Both the position numbers and the translations under genes were made by a program. A stretch of 64,000 bases of DNA, taken from contig NC_088324.1 in assembly GCF_910592395.1 (NCBI RefSeq), positions 8,458,953 to 8,522,952 on the forward strand, given 5' to 3'. The notes beneath the pieces are model-generated. The model was not told the DNA's origin. It made no database searches and saw only the letters and a program-made list of their open reading frames with translations. Below, in pieces: positions 27,888-39,800 of the stretch (position 1 is the first letter of the stretch; every line of letters begins with the position of its first letter). This stretch comes from Lineus longissimus (taxonomy: Eukaryota; Nemertea; Pilidiophora; Heteronemertea; Lineidae).

Positions 27888-29987
27888 ATGTCAAAAGTGT
27901 CAAAGAAATCTATTTTGAAAAAGCTTGATTCTTACGGTAAATATTTTGAGATTTAGTGGTACCTATGTATACTGTGCATGCATGCATGTGTAGGATGCGT
28001 GACATACGTGCATGCCATGGTTTGCAAGTGGTGCATACATAGATTTACAACTTTTGAGACGATAAGAGAAAACATTCTTCACCTGTCAAAATGTTTGTGT
28101 TGATGTGATTTATCACCTTCTCTTTTTTCAGTTGGTTCTTTTCTTGAAGACGATACAGAGATTGTAAAACCCAAAAAGAAAAAGACATCCAAAAGGAATG
28201 CAGAACTAGAAAAATTTGAGGAAAAATATTCAATCAAAAATGAAAACAAGAAAAACAGTAAAAAGGGTGGAACAGACAGTGCCAAGTCTGAAGAAGAGGA
28301 AACAAAGATACAAAAACCGAAAATCAAGGGACAGAAACGACATTTAGAATTCATCAAGGGTTTCCTGGATTTAAATAGTGAAGGCGGTGCTTCAACAAAA
28401 GAATTAGGGGGTGATGATTCTCATGGCGTCTGTTGTGATGTCACAACTGATCGTGCAGAAAGAACTTTAAAACAAAATGAGAGGTCCGTGGAGGTTGTGG
28501 TATTCGAGGAGGGGCGATCTTCAAAGAAGCGCAAGGTTGGTATGAAGTTCTTTTCCTAAATTGCAAGTGAAGAAAAGATGCTTCAATCCTAGTTTTGGTG
28601 CAGCAACATTTTTCATCTACCATGTCAGTTCGTCCAAATAAGGAGGTGGTACTGCAACACCTATTTCTTTTGTCAAGTGCTTTCAGTTAGAAATCTGAAA
28701 GGCAGGGCGCCGTGCTTTAAAAAGATGAATTGGCCGCTGCTTGATCTTGACCTGGCCATAATTGTCTAAAACATCTTTGTCCAATTTATTTCAGTTAGGA
28801 GCTTTGTCCGAGGAAGCAAATGAGGAGACGACGGAAGTTGACCAATCAGCCAAGTTTAATATGAGGAAAGCAAGACATGATGTGCAGAAGTTAGGCATCA
28901 CAGGTTTCGTTAAAAAGGAGAAGAAGAAGGCAGAACGAATGCTGGTCATCAAACTTGGAGCGCGGGTGAGAGAAATGGGTTGTTTTCTAAGGAGATCTTC
29001 CCAACTTGGTTTTCCAGTCACCCCAGCAGAGTTTAGTTTGAACTATTGAAACTAGGCTGAACAATCACTTAGCTCTAGCCACAATCCAATATGGAATGTA
29101 CTGTTAGTGTTAACATTCAATGAAAGCTATCAGAAATTTGTTTAAATTATCTCTGTGGTTGAATGAGCAGGCTAAGTTTTCCACCTCGGCTATATAATAT
29201 ATAACTAGGCAGATGGTCTCACTACATGTAGGCTGAGACTACAGCTTTAAAGAAAGATAAAAACAACTTCGCTACAAAAAAGCATCAAGGTTCAAGACAG
29301 TAATTTAAACTTTCTATCTCAATAATTGGTTCGCTCTTCATGAATATAGCGTTTTGGTAGGGCAGTGGTGGGGTGTGTGTTTGTGGGGTAGGCATTTACG
29401 CAAATCATAACTGTGTACGGATACACCCCACACCAGCATTATTGAGCATAATAATTTGTGTATCGAGCTAATTGTAGAGTTGATACTTTTATGTTTTCAG
29501 CCTCCCAGGAAGAATCATATCCCGTACAAGACCTACATGGAACAGCAACGACAAAAGAAAGATGATGAGAAGAAGAAGCGAGAGATGGACCGAATAATGG
29601 GATTGAAGGTGAAAAGTCGGAAAGGGATGAGGCACAAAAAGTAAGCATACATGATTATGGTTATTGCTGAATCAAACATGACTTAGTCTCCTGAGAGTGC
29701 ACATTCATCATCATCATCATCATCATGGCACTATCTCCTACACTTTCAAGTCTATTTGACTTAACGCTAAGTTAAGTTTGTGCTATAAATTTTCAAATTT
29801 CGGTAATCAAAGGTTTAATGCATCACTTCTTGGTCGCTAATACGAATAGATACATTCTTATCTCTTCAGGGGCAAAGGTGACCTTGGCTTCATCGACGGT
29901 CAGGTTGGACGGTTCAGAGGCGGTGTGCAAACACTTACCAAAGATCAGATTGATAAGATCAAGAAAACAAGATTGAGACGTAGTTAA
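27888..29987 (+). CDS. C1orf131: C1orf131-type SSU processome protein (DUF4602), complete
   Basis: Homologues of human C1orf131 and yeast Faf1 are nucleolar components of the small-subunit processome in 18S rRNA maturation. Exons: 27888-27936, 28132-28535, 28795-28965, 29501-29640, 29870-29987, giving 293 residues, equal to the human protein. The N-terminal half is Lys/Glu-rich and disordered-looking, starting MSKVSKKSILKKLDSYVGSF. The conserved C-terminal half reads ARHDVQKLGITGFVKKEKK, KLGARPPRKNHIPYKTYMEQ and GQVGRFRGGVQTLTKDQID. All phases close. The first exon is only 49 nt; its start is the sole in-frame ATG. A polyadenylation signal aataaa lies at 30014-30019. Confidence 0.88.
28966..29500 (+). 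other. Intron of the C1orf131-type gene
   Basis: AT-rich intron; no gene or recognised repeat seen. Confidence 0.5.
29705..29728. repeat. (atc)n microsatellite
   Basis: About seven atc units in an intron of the C1orf131-type gene, without an adjoining LINE remnant. Confidence 0.8.
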
Positions 29988-30013
29988 TGTACAATGTGTT
30001 ATTATTTTTAGCC

Positions 30014-30019
30014 AATAAA
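30014..30019 (+). terminator. Polyadenylation signal aataaa of the C1orf131-type gene
   Basis: A canonical hexamer 27 bases after the stop codon, followed by a t-rich stretch (tttttctgttt) as expected downstream of a cleavage site. Confidence 0.65.
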
Positions 30020-30611
30020 TATTCTGCCAAAGAACTATGACTTTTTCTGTTTATTGAAAATTCTGAGGATTGTTCCGAGAGGGTAGTGGTGTATTGGTTG
30101 GATAGTTTTAGGAAATATTAGACTTTCCAGCACTGCTGCTGCCTAACATACCCTGGAATAGTCCATAGGGTGCCAGAGCTTGTGCTTTGAGGATTTATTT
30201 TCTTGAAGGACTGTACAAAATGGCCAACTGATCGGGATACCATCACACTTGTACAGGAAACTGGGACAATGTATATTTTGAATGGCTATGTCCTTGATGT
30301 TGTGTTGCTACTTGTCACATCTTTTTTGCCTGCCATGTCTGACAGCTGATGGAATTTTACTGCCTTGGGTCATTCTGGTGATTGTGACTATGTCTCTTCT
30401 GTTCATAGTTGTGGAAGTGCCTTTGTCTCTCCTTTGAATGACCAATCAATCCACAATATGTTGTTGGAGGGACAGGACCATACTCCAGATGACCAATCAA
30501 TAAGATGGACAAGTGACTTGCCCAAGGTCACAAACTAGATGACCAAACGATTCCTTCTTTAGATTGGACAACCTTAGGGAAGGCAATATACTACTCATCT
30601 TTCCCTGGGCA

Positions 30612-30725
30612 TATTAAAGGGACAATATAGGCAGCAGCTAGGCAGGCAAGATAAAGTTACAGAAAGTCGCCAATAGGTCGCCAAATTAGTCCCTCTGCTC
30701 CTGCCTATAGTCCCCCTTTTAAAGT
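30612..30725. mobile_element. MITE-like element, copy 2, in the UBR4 promoter
   Basis: The ends ttaaagggacaatataggcag and ctgcctatagtcccccttttaaa form imperfect terminal inverted repeats around about 70 bases of unique sequence. It has no open frame. It ends 90 bases before the UBR4 start codon. Confidence 0.7.
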
Positions 30726-30726
30726 C

Positions 30727-30805
30727 CCAGGGAGCGAAACAACCCAGCCAGGGAGCGAAACAACTACGATCTGGGGCGAAATAATTGGGGGCGAAAAACC
30801 ACCAG
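30727..30805 (+). promoter_or_regulatory. UBR4: GGGCGAAA-type repeats upstream of UBR4
   Basis: Four near-copies of (a/g)ggg(a)gcgaaa (cagggagcgaaacaac twice, ggggcgaaataa, ggggcgaaaaac) lie at intervals of about 15-22 bases between the MITE-like element and the start codon. The reverse complement tttcgccc resembles an E2F half-site. Function is inferred. Confidence 0.4.
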
Positions 30806-30809
30806 AAGC

Positions 30810-30823
30810 AAAAAGATGGCGGC
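30810..30823 (+). promoter_or_regulatory. UBR4: TISU/YY1-like start context of UBR4
   Basis: The start codon lies within aaagATGGCGGC, one base short of the TISU consensus SAASATGGCGGC, which combines a YY1 site with efficient initiation on very short 5' leaders. This supports the start at 30816. Confidence 0.6.
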
Positions 30824-33800
30824 CAGTGGAGCAGGAGTGGAGTGCTCCGCTTGTGTGAAGCCGCTTTTAGCAGCTTCATATTCTTCTTTTAACAAAAATA
30901 ACCTGCCAGAATTGGTTCAGTCTATCATCAGAAGGTACGTACCGTAAAATTGAACCACTGCGTGTCCAGATCTCTCTGAAATCCGATTGTTTACAACTGT
31001 GTATTTTTCCTGTGCTGTGTCACTGTGTGTTTACTTTTCATTTCCTCAACACACACATTCTATGTATGATGTACATAATGATAATGTACACGGCAAAGTG
31101 CAGTGTGCTGTAGACCCTTTCATTTACATGTACACCTTCATGGATCTAGTGTTTTCGATATCTTTTGCACGCCTGTGACCTACACATGTAAGCGCAACAT
31201 CGTTTTGTCCTGTGCTGTGGGCCTAAGGATTGCATCCTTGCTTTGCCAGTTGGGAGATTCTACATTTTTTTAGCAGTCTCCCATTGTCTAAACGTACCGT
31301 GCAACTTCTGTGATACTACGGCGAGGGGAGGACCTGCGCTGCGGGTTGCCGGGATGCATTGTCAGACAATGCGATTTGCCGCATGAGAAAATCAGTTCTA
31401 CCGCATCCACTGTTTTAGTGTTTACCCACACACAAACCCCTGAGACATTATAGCCCTCACTCGATAAAGTTCCAGCGCAAAGGCAATCCACAACAATCCT
31501 AACATATGTTCACAATGATTTCTATTTCAGTGAAAAAGACATATTGAATCATGAGGCGCAGTATGAGGGATTCTATTCCTCGTTTGTCGCCCTTTCAGCT
31601 CATTACATTAGCAGTAGTGCGGGTGCAGGTGAGTCAGTGCTCTCTAGTGTTCTCCAACTTTTCACAGTTTGACTCGGGTCAGTTTGACTCAGTCTGGAGG
31701 GTGTCTTCAATAGAGATGTTCTACTGTACATTAAATACATGTATATGTACATACACAATACAGAATAAGTGCAGATAGGAAGGAAAAGTACAAGTACCTT
31801 CCTTGTTTCGAAAAAAGAAATTCATCTGTTCCAAACTTGACTTTTTTTGACATTTTTGCACATGATTGATTGCATAAGTTTAAATGTTCTCTTGTGTTTC
31901 AGTGTCCAAAGCAGACCTGTCCAATACTGTGAACGCTTGTCGCGTCCTGATAAAGTATCTTCTAATGAGGCTGCAGAAGCATGAGGATAATTGTGTGGTC
32001 TCTAAGGTGAGTTATGAAAAAAAGAACAAAACTTAGCCTAGACAGGTACTGTCATGTTATGGAAATAACTACCGGTATGTGGTTGAATAAGTATTAGAAA
32101 TGCACAAGTTGAAATACAAATGTATTTGGGCGCTTAAAATTGTTTAGTGACTCCTTTCAAAATTATGATCTCTGTTGCCCTTTTCTCACAGCAAAACCAG
32201 ACATGTGTCGCTCTCAGCTTGGCAGGTTGAGACGGACTGGTTGTTTATTTCACTGTTGTCTGCCTTTAGTGCAATCTTGAATTCATCAATTACTTCGATT
32301 ATCTCCTGGTGTTATTTGGGCTCATCTTCTTTGCGACATGCGACTGGTTTTGCTGTGACAGGCCAGAACTGGTGTAGCTAACCTTTACACCCCCACGATC
32401 TTGAATGGGCTACTCTGATGCATTAACTGGATCAGTCCATGCAGGGAAATGGGGGTGAAGGGTTAACAGATTTCTCAACTTTCGTGTGATTGAAAACTTG
32501 ACTTCGTTTTCTTTCATGCTGATAGACCGAACAACCTGATCCGCCAGATGTCTTGAATAAGGTAAACATGTTTTATTCAGACTCTGGTGTTGGTTTATTA
32601 ACCCTCTTGCATTTAAAGTCAGCGCAAGACGTCTTCTATTTATCTCTTTGATGCAGTGACAAATTTTGCGTTGAAAGCAAATTGTTTAGAAAGAACATCC
32701 AGTTTACCTTGTTCCCGAATGCATGATAACTCAAGAAACGGCTTGAGAAGATAATTCCCAAACACAATACAATCCATTTCTTGCACTATTTCAACCTGAA
32801 AGATGATTCAAAGGCCCATGCAGAGCTAAGCCGAGTAATATGAGATTGCAATCATCAATGGCAAAGTTACAGAGGCATGCAATTTGGAAAGGCTCGTTGC
32901 CGGTTATGTCCGGTTTAAAAGTAAAGCCTGTATTCGGTGCATAAAATGCAAGAGGGTTAAGGTTTGCCCCTGTGCGGTGGTCTGTGTTCCCATTTTAGTT
33001 CTACCCCTAGGAGGACTGGGGTAATTTTGTAAGTGTATGAGTATGCTTCATAAATGCTCCAAGAGGCTCTAGAATTTGGTTGTTTACAGTATAACCTTAT
33101 CATATTCATTAAATGTAATGATTTCTGTGAGTTTGTGTTCCACATGTTCCACATGTTCCAGGTGGTAAGTTGTGTGTTTTTTGTTGATTTTTTTCTCAAC
33201 AAGCTAAAATTCTTGTTCGTGTACAACAGCTACATGTACAGTAGGCCTTGAAAGTGCATGCGCAGTGCCCATCATCTGTAATTTGGACAAAAACTTTGGC
33301 ATGTTTCTTGACCCTGGGCACTCAAGGCTCTGAGCAACTGAGCAACTGAGGTTGTATTGGTCTGGAATACAGACTGATGAAATATGTTCGGATATCGATA
33401 TTGGTTACTTCTCCAAGTATTCCTAGAATTATGTCTGCTTAATCAGGTTGGCTGCCCTCAATCAAGGTAGCCTGGGTTCCATCGAGTACATTTTGATTTG
33501 CAGCTCTGATACAATTGATACACAAAGTCTTATGATAATGATACAGTAGAACTAGAACCTCTCTATTAAGGACAACCTCGGGACTGACAAGTGCTGTCCT
33601 TAATAGAGAGGTGTCCTGACTAGAGAGGTCATATTGAATGGAAACAACCAATTTGGGACCAGAACTAATGTCCTCAATAGAGAGGTTTTCTTTAATAGAG
33701 GCATGTCTACTAAAGGGGGTTCCACTGCATTTGTAAAGGCATACACTGTTCATGTATAACTGTACTCGTCGGTCCAAAGTAAGAAACGTTGCGTTGCCAC

Positions 33801-36800
33801 TGTACCATTTAGCTGTCATGTGAACAGGATAAAAATCTACCTATGGCACATAATTTCAGACTCATGGTGTACATCACATCTAATTAGCGGACACAGCACC
33901 AATGTTGAAATCTATAATTTATATTCTGTGTGTAGTGTCTTAATTGAAATTTCAGATTTTGTACGAGCACTGTAGGTCTTTTAGATGTGCTAAAATCAAT
34001 GCAGACGTTTAAAAAATAACTGAATTGTGGCCGATTGAATCAATAAAAATCAACAAAAATGATCAAAGACTTTGATTCTAAATAACATGGCATGTAGTAC
34101 CTACCACATGTGGTATGATGCTTCTTCACATTGCACTTTAAGAAGGCATGACCTAGTAGAAAAACAGAAGAAGTCAGTTACCTCTGCTACTTGCAATCAT
34201 AATGAAAAAACAAGTCAATGCAGTGTGCTCCCGAAACAAAAATAAATCTTCCCTGACTACTATTATTTTCCTCAAGCTAGTATTTTTCAACAGTTTTATA
34301 TGACAAAGTAGCTGCAAGGAAAATAGCTTAGAGAACAGGATACCCAGAGTCAATTCAGAAGAGAACACCACACTGTACTTTGAAATTTGAAACAAACGAG
34401 AACCCCAAAGGTGAATCACTACATTAGCAACAGAATATCACCAAATAAACATAGCAAATATATGTTCAAAGCCAGAGATAAACATCAGAATGCGATAATG
34501 GACCCCAGTCACCAAACTATTTTTCGGAGGCCTTATCCGGGTAATCATGAGAATGCAGACTGAAGGCACCCATGCTTTAGCCAGATCATTTCCATCATCT
34601 TGCTAACAGGGCCTACAGCATGACTCCTACTTGCGCATCCTGATATATTCAGGGTGGATCAGATCAAGCTTTGTTGCTTTTGTGATGAAAACTTGTTATT
34701 GTGTGCATCACTTTGATGTGTGTTATACTTGAGAGAAAACCTCGTATTGTAGATCCCCTTCATCAAGGACACCCTTAGAACTGACAAATGCTGTCCTTTA
34801 TTGAGAGGTGTCCTGATAACAGAGGTCAAATTCAATGTTAATGACCAATTTGGGCCCAAATCCAGTGTCTTTGATAGAGAGGGTGTCCTTGATAGAGAGG
34901 TGTCCGCTAAGGGAGGTTCCACTGTACATCCTTTTGATACATCCTGGAAATCACTGACTACATTGTAATTAATGACAGCAGAATTTCTGTGAGGTAGCCA
35001 AGGTGATAGACATACCAACTAGGTTACTTTATAGCCGGGTTGACTCAGTATGTTCTGAGTGAATCAGCTGCCAATGTGGCAATCAAAATACTGCTACCAA
35101 CCATCCACTGGCGGAAATCGGACATAAATAAACTATCCAGAATGCTCTATGGACAAATTAGATTTTAAAAAAAAGATACTGAATGATGGTTTTTAGAGCT
35201 GCTTATTTGTTTATAAAAGAGTGACAGAGGCCAAATGATCTCACTGGCGAGACAAAAATGCCTCGCACTTTGAGCGATTTAAAAGCCTGCAATCATAATC
35301 GCTGCTGTATGCAGCAAAATTATCTCTCGTCTGCAGGTAAAAACTGGCAAGCGCATGGTGTGTTATTGATCTCACGTCCTTGTGATCACTGATTCTTGTC
35401 GGGGGTAACTGTACTAATGACCACTGCAAATGAATCTCTACCTCATACATGTAGCAAACTCTTCATGGATTTGATGCGCAAATCACCCAGGTTTTGCTTG
35501 AAGTCACCTCCCAGCATTAGAATGCTCTTCTTGGAAAAAATATGCATCCTGGTATCGTCAAAACCTGAAGAATGTAGGTTTAATAAAGCCGTAGAATTGG
35601 TGGACTGTACAAACAATAACATCAACAACTACAAAAATATAGTCAAGGTGAAATCAGCTGCATCCTCAGCACGATCAGTGTTGCCCCTAACCGGAACAGG
35701 TGGATTCGTTTTCTTTGTTCCCCTGCATCATTGTAATGTACAATGACGTCAATGTACCTTACACCCTCCCTTCACCGCCAGTTGGTGGAAGTAACCAAAG
35801 TAAACATCAAGGAGAGAGCACTAACGAACGTGAAGGAGCCAGAAAAAGTTCTTTACATGATGTTCTTTTGCTTCTCATTGCACTTGCAGCATAGCTCACC
35901 TTGAGTCGGGTAGTTGTAAAACAAGAAACACAGAAACGAAACAGAAACACAGAAACACAGAAACGAAACGCAGAAACCAGTCTTGTGGCGAATTCTGGTC
36001 TGCAAACTCCATCTTGTTGCCATGGTTGTGGCCGCGAACGCGGGTGTAACTAAAACCGGTATTCAGTCGGAATGGAAGGAGGAATGCTCATTTCCCAATA
36101 CCCCTTTTAGCCTCATCAACGTGTGCGCAAATTGGCAGCATCCGGCCTTGATCGTGCCAATACACTACATGTATGTACTACACGGCGTAAATAGAAAATA
36201 GTCCTTCGAATAGCGAGTCCTGTTCTTTTGTACATTCCATGGCCTGTGCACGACACTAGGCTGAACTTCCCTACTGCAACCTCATTAACATAAACATATA
36301 TTTAAAGGGACTATTTAAAGGCAGCAGCTGGGCAGGCAAGATCGAGTTACTCCAAGTCCAAGTCTAGTGCCCGCCCCCCCCCCCCACTTTACTCTATTCT
36401 AGTCGCCAAAATTGGTCTCTCACGTCTCACATAACGTCGAAATGATTCACCCATGTACTGGTACCGTACCTTGCATTTAGTGCTGCATCAGACGGGATTT
36501 GTAGGATGATCCTGGTACTTCATGTAAATTGAACACTACAAGGCAAGATGTTGCACTGCACCTTCATTTAAAATAACATGCTGTAGGAATCGAATCGAAC
36601 CTACCAAAGTACTACACCACCACCTCAAAAGACTTCACATATCGTGCCGCCCCCTCCCCCCCCCCCCCCCCCCCCCCCCACCCCCAAAGTTGCTCCATGT
36701 ATCCCCTCAACAACTCTATTGCATTCCGGCTGGCCGCAACCCACCAACCTCAGATTTTACTTTTAAACGACAATAACAACGGATTGGGCAAGGAAAGTAT

Positions 36801-39800
36801 CGGCGTGCCGCTTGATTCCAACCTTTTTGAAAACCCGTTTGATTTTCGTTTCTGCGTTTCGTTTCTGCGTTTCTGTGTTTCTGTTTCGTTTCTGTGTTTC
36901 TTGTTTTACAACTACCCCCTTGAGTCAATCACATGGGGATATGTGTAGAAGGTCCTGCGTGTAAAGCTCACTGGTAAAAGAATGGCAGGGCCGTAGCTCG
37001 GGGGGAGGGAGGGGGGCAGGGGGCAAATACCCTCCGAAATAGTCACAAATATTCTGTTTGCTTTCCCTACCACAACCAGAAAGCTGGCGTTGGGCCAGTT
37101 TTGAGAGGTCCATCCAAACTTTGAAACCTAATCGTGCGTAGGAGGGAGGTATATTGTTTCTTGCAACAAGTCAACACAAATGCAATTGTTGGCTATCTGA
37201 CTCATCCATCTCATGTTAGCTTTAGCCTTCTTGTTATCGTCTTGCTGATAGCCTTATCAAATAAAAAAAATGTGGCATCAATGTTATCATATCACGTTCC
37301 ATGGGTATGTTGGTGGGTACAGATATCATCCTGTTGTTGGAAAGGCTTTCGCTTCAAAATGCTCAGGGGATGAGAATTTAGAAATTTGATTTTTGATTAA
37401 CTGTGAAAGAAATGTTGTCAATTTTTTAGTTGGCATTCTTCATTCTGATTTTCATTTTGTCTTCATTTTGTCCCGGAAACGACGGGTCTGCTGTGGTATT
37501 CTGTAAAGCAAAGTGTCACCCTTAGTTTTGTACTAACTTCTCCTGTTGTGTCTTTAGTGTATCTGATGATCGTGTTACACTAAACTGATGTGGGTGTCCT
37601 TCTTTCGTTACAGTGTACTTGTTGTTCAACTCAAGTTAGAAGAGAATATCTCTAGCACTGTTAGACGAGATGTGCACAGATAGTTCATCGTTAGGTTGTC
37701 CATTTATTATTTCCCAATTCATTGCTAGTTTGTGAGGTCGGATGTACTTTTCAGTTTTGTCTGTTGTCGTTGTGTGCATTATATGTTTTATGTCTGCCAA
37801 TTGTTGTACTGTGCAATTTTTTTGGGAGCCATATTTTGATGATGTTAGGCCAACTTATCTATGGTTATGAGCCATCGCATGTTTCATACTGGTGGTCTTC
37901 CCATTATCTAAAGTAGTCAGACTCCTGCGACTGCTCTCCACTAGTTGTAAAATCTGCTTTATTTCTTTTTTATAGGGTAGTGGTCCTAAAGTGCATATAG
38001 TTTGCACTTTTAGCCGAGTATGAATTTACAAGTACTCATAAATTTCAGCCATGTGCCATTCCTCTGTAACAAATTTGAGGCATCCTGATTGTGAGGTTGC
38101 AGTGCGTCTCACAGATTATCTGTTGACTCAGTCATGCTCTGGTGCCTTCCTAGCAAATTTCAGTCACCTTCCTGACACGTTCGAGTCACTTTCTTGACAC
38201 GTTTTCGCTCTTTCCTGACATGTTCTAGTCATTTTCTTGTCACTTTCCTGACACCATCCTGACATGTTCCACTATTAAACCTTTCTCACAGCGACCCATC
38301 AACGATGTGAAGTGAAGACACACTTCTACAATGTTCAGAATCATGTCAGGTCTAGAAGGAAATTTTGTCAGGACGACATCGGGAACGTGTTGGGTACTGA
38401 AAATGTCGCTGATTCACCAACTCCAACTTTTAGTTTGGAAAAGATCAGGAGAGTGACTGGAAGCCCGTCGATCGCCCACAGTATAATAATTGATCAGAAA
38501 CTCTCAAAACGTTCCAAGCAGATGTTCTATATTACAGGTACATATGTTTTAAAAAGAATCGCCAGTCTCCCAACTAATTAGAAGTGGAAGAAGTAACCCC
38601 AACCACTTTACCTGGTCACTGGGGCAGTAGTCAAACTTGGCAAAGCTAAACATGAAGCTTTCTCTCTTGTGTGAGAAGATCAGGTGAAACAAACTTGTTT
38701 GATTTCATTTCTGGTTTGCGCTGTGCGTTTCTGACTCTGAGAAGTGCAGAGGACTTAGTTCTTAACATGACGGGAGCCCCCACTACATGAGGAGCTGTAT
38801 CTCTTGACCGGCCAGTCTCTACAACACGCATGGACGCTCTTTGCACATCTAACTCCGTGTAGCTGCATCCTCTCTTAAAAGGGTCTCTACAACATGCTTG
38901 GACAGTCTTTGCGCATCTAACTCTTAGAAGCTCTAGTGTCTCCAGACGGGGGCTTTGCAACGCACTCCAACTCTTGTTACGAAAATGACTCAGAAAGGGG
39001 AGGCAAAGACCGAGTGATACTCTGGAACCAGAGGATGCAGAAGCTGAAACTACGTTTAGTTTTCACAGGTCTCTGTAGCAGACAGACGCCTGGACACTCA
39101 AGCAGATGACCAACATAAACTCCTCGCACAAAAAATAGTAACAAAATCTAACACTAATAGGATTTCTGGGAAATAATTCATCAGGTATCACAAATATTAT
39201 CAAGTACGTCAAACAGTTTACATCCACATTAAAAACATGTTAAGTAGATTTATAGGTTTTCTAGTTAATCGATAATTGATGTTAACACTTGATAACATTT
39301 GGTAAATTGATAGAAGGGGATAACCAGGATTATAAATAAATACCGTGCTTATTTTAACTCTTGGATTTGTTGGGTATACACATTATCTGGGATGAAAGCC
39401 TGTGTGGGGAGATTTGTGTCAGACGTTTCCATTTCTATTTAGACAAGCGACAGATGGGTCATCCTAACCTTCATCATCATCATCATCATATCCCGCAGCC
39501 ATGCGGCCATTGGGGCGACCCTGTTTTATCGACGATTCGGGACCATATGGTTCTGTCTTCCGCGAGGCGGATCAGGTCACTGGTCTTCCTTCCGGTCCAG
39601 TCCTTCACATCGTCCATCCATATTCTCTTTGGTCGGACGCGTCGTCGGTTCCCCTCTACTGTGCCCTGCAGGATGGTATTGGCTAGCGTTCCCTTGGCTC
39701 TGGTGACGTGGCCGAACCACCTCAGCTTTCTAACCTTTCCTAACCTTACAGATGAAAAATGGTCGAGTTCCTGATGATGAATCCGATGGCAAATGTTAGA

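Noticed and set aside
35241-35628. Minus-strand frames with [12 protein letters not shown], vaguely like a LINE endonuclease GDFN motif
   Set aside because: Only a few residues fit and the flanking frame is broken; too weak to call.
38646-38960. A 104-codon minus-strand frame
   Set aside because: It is created by a 68-bp tandem duplication; no splice or family support.
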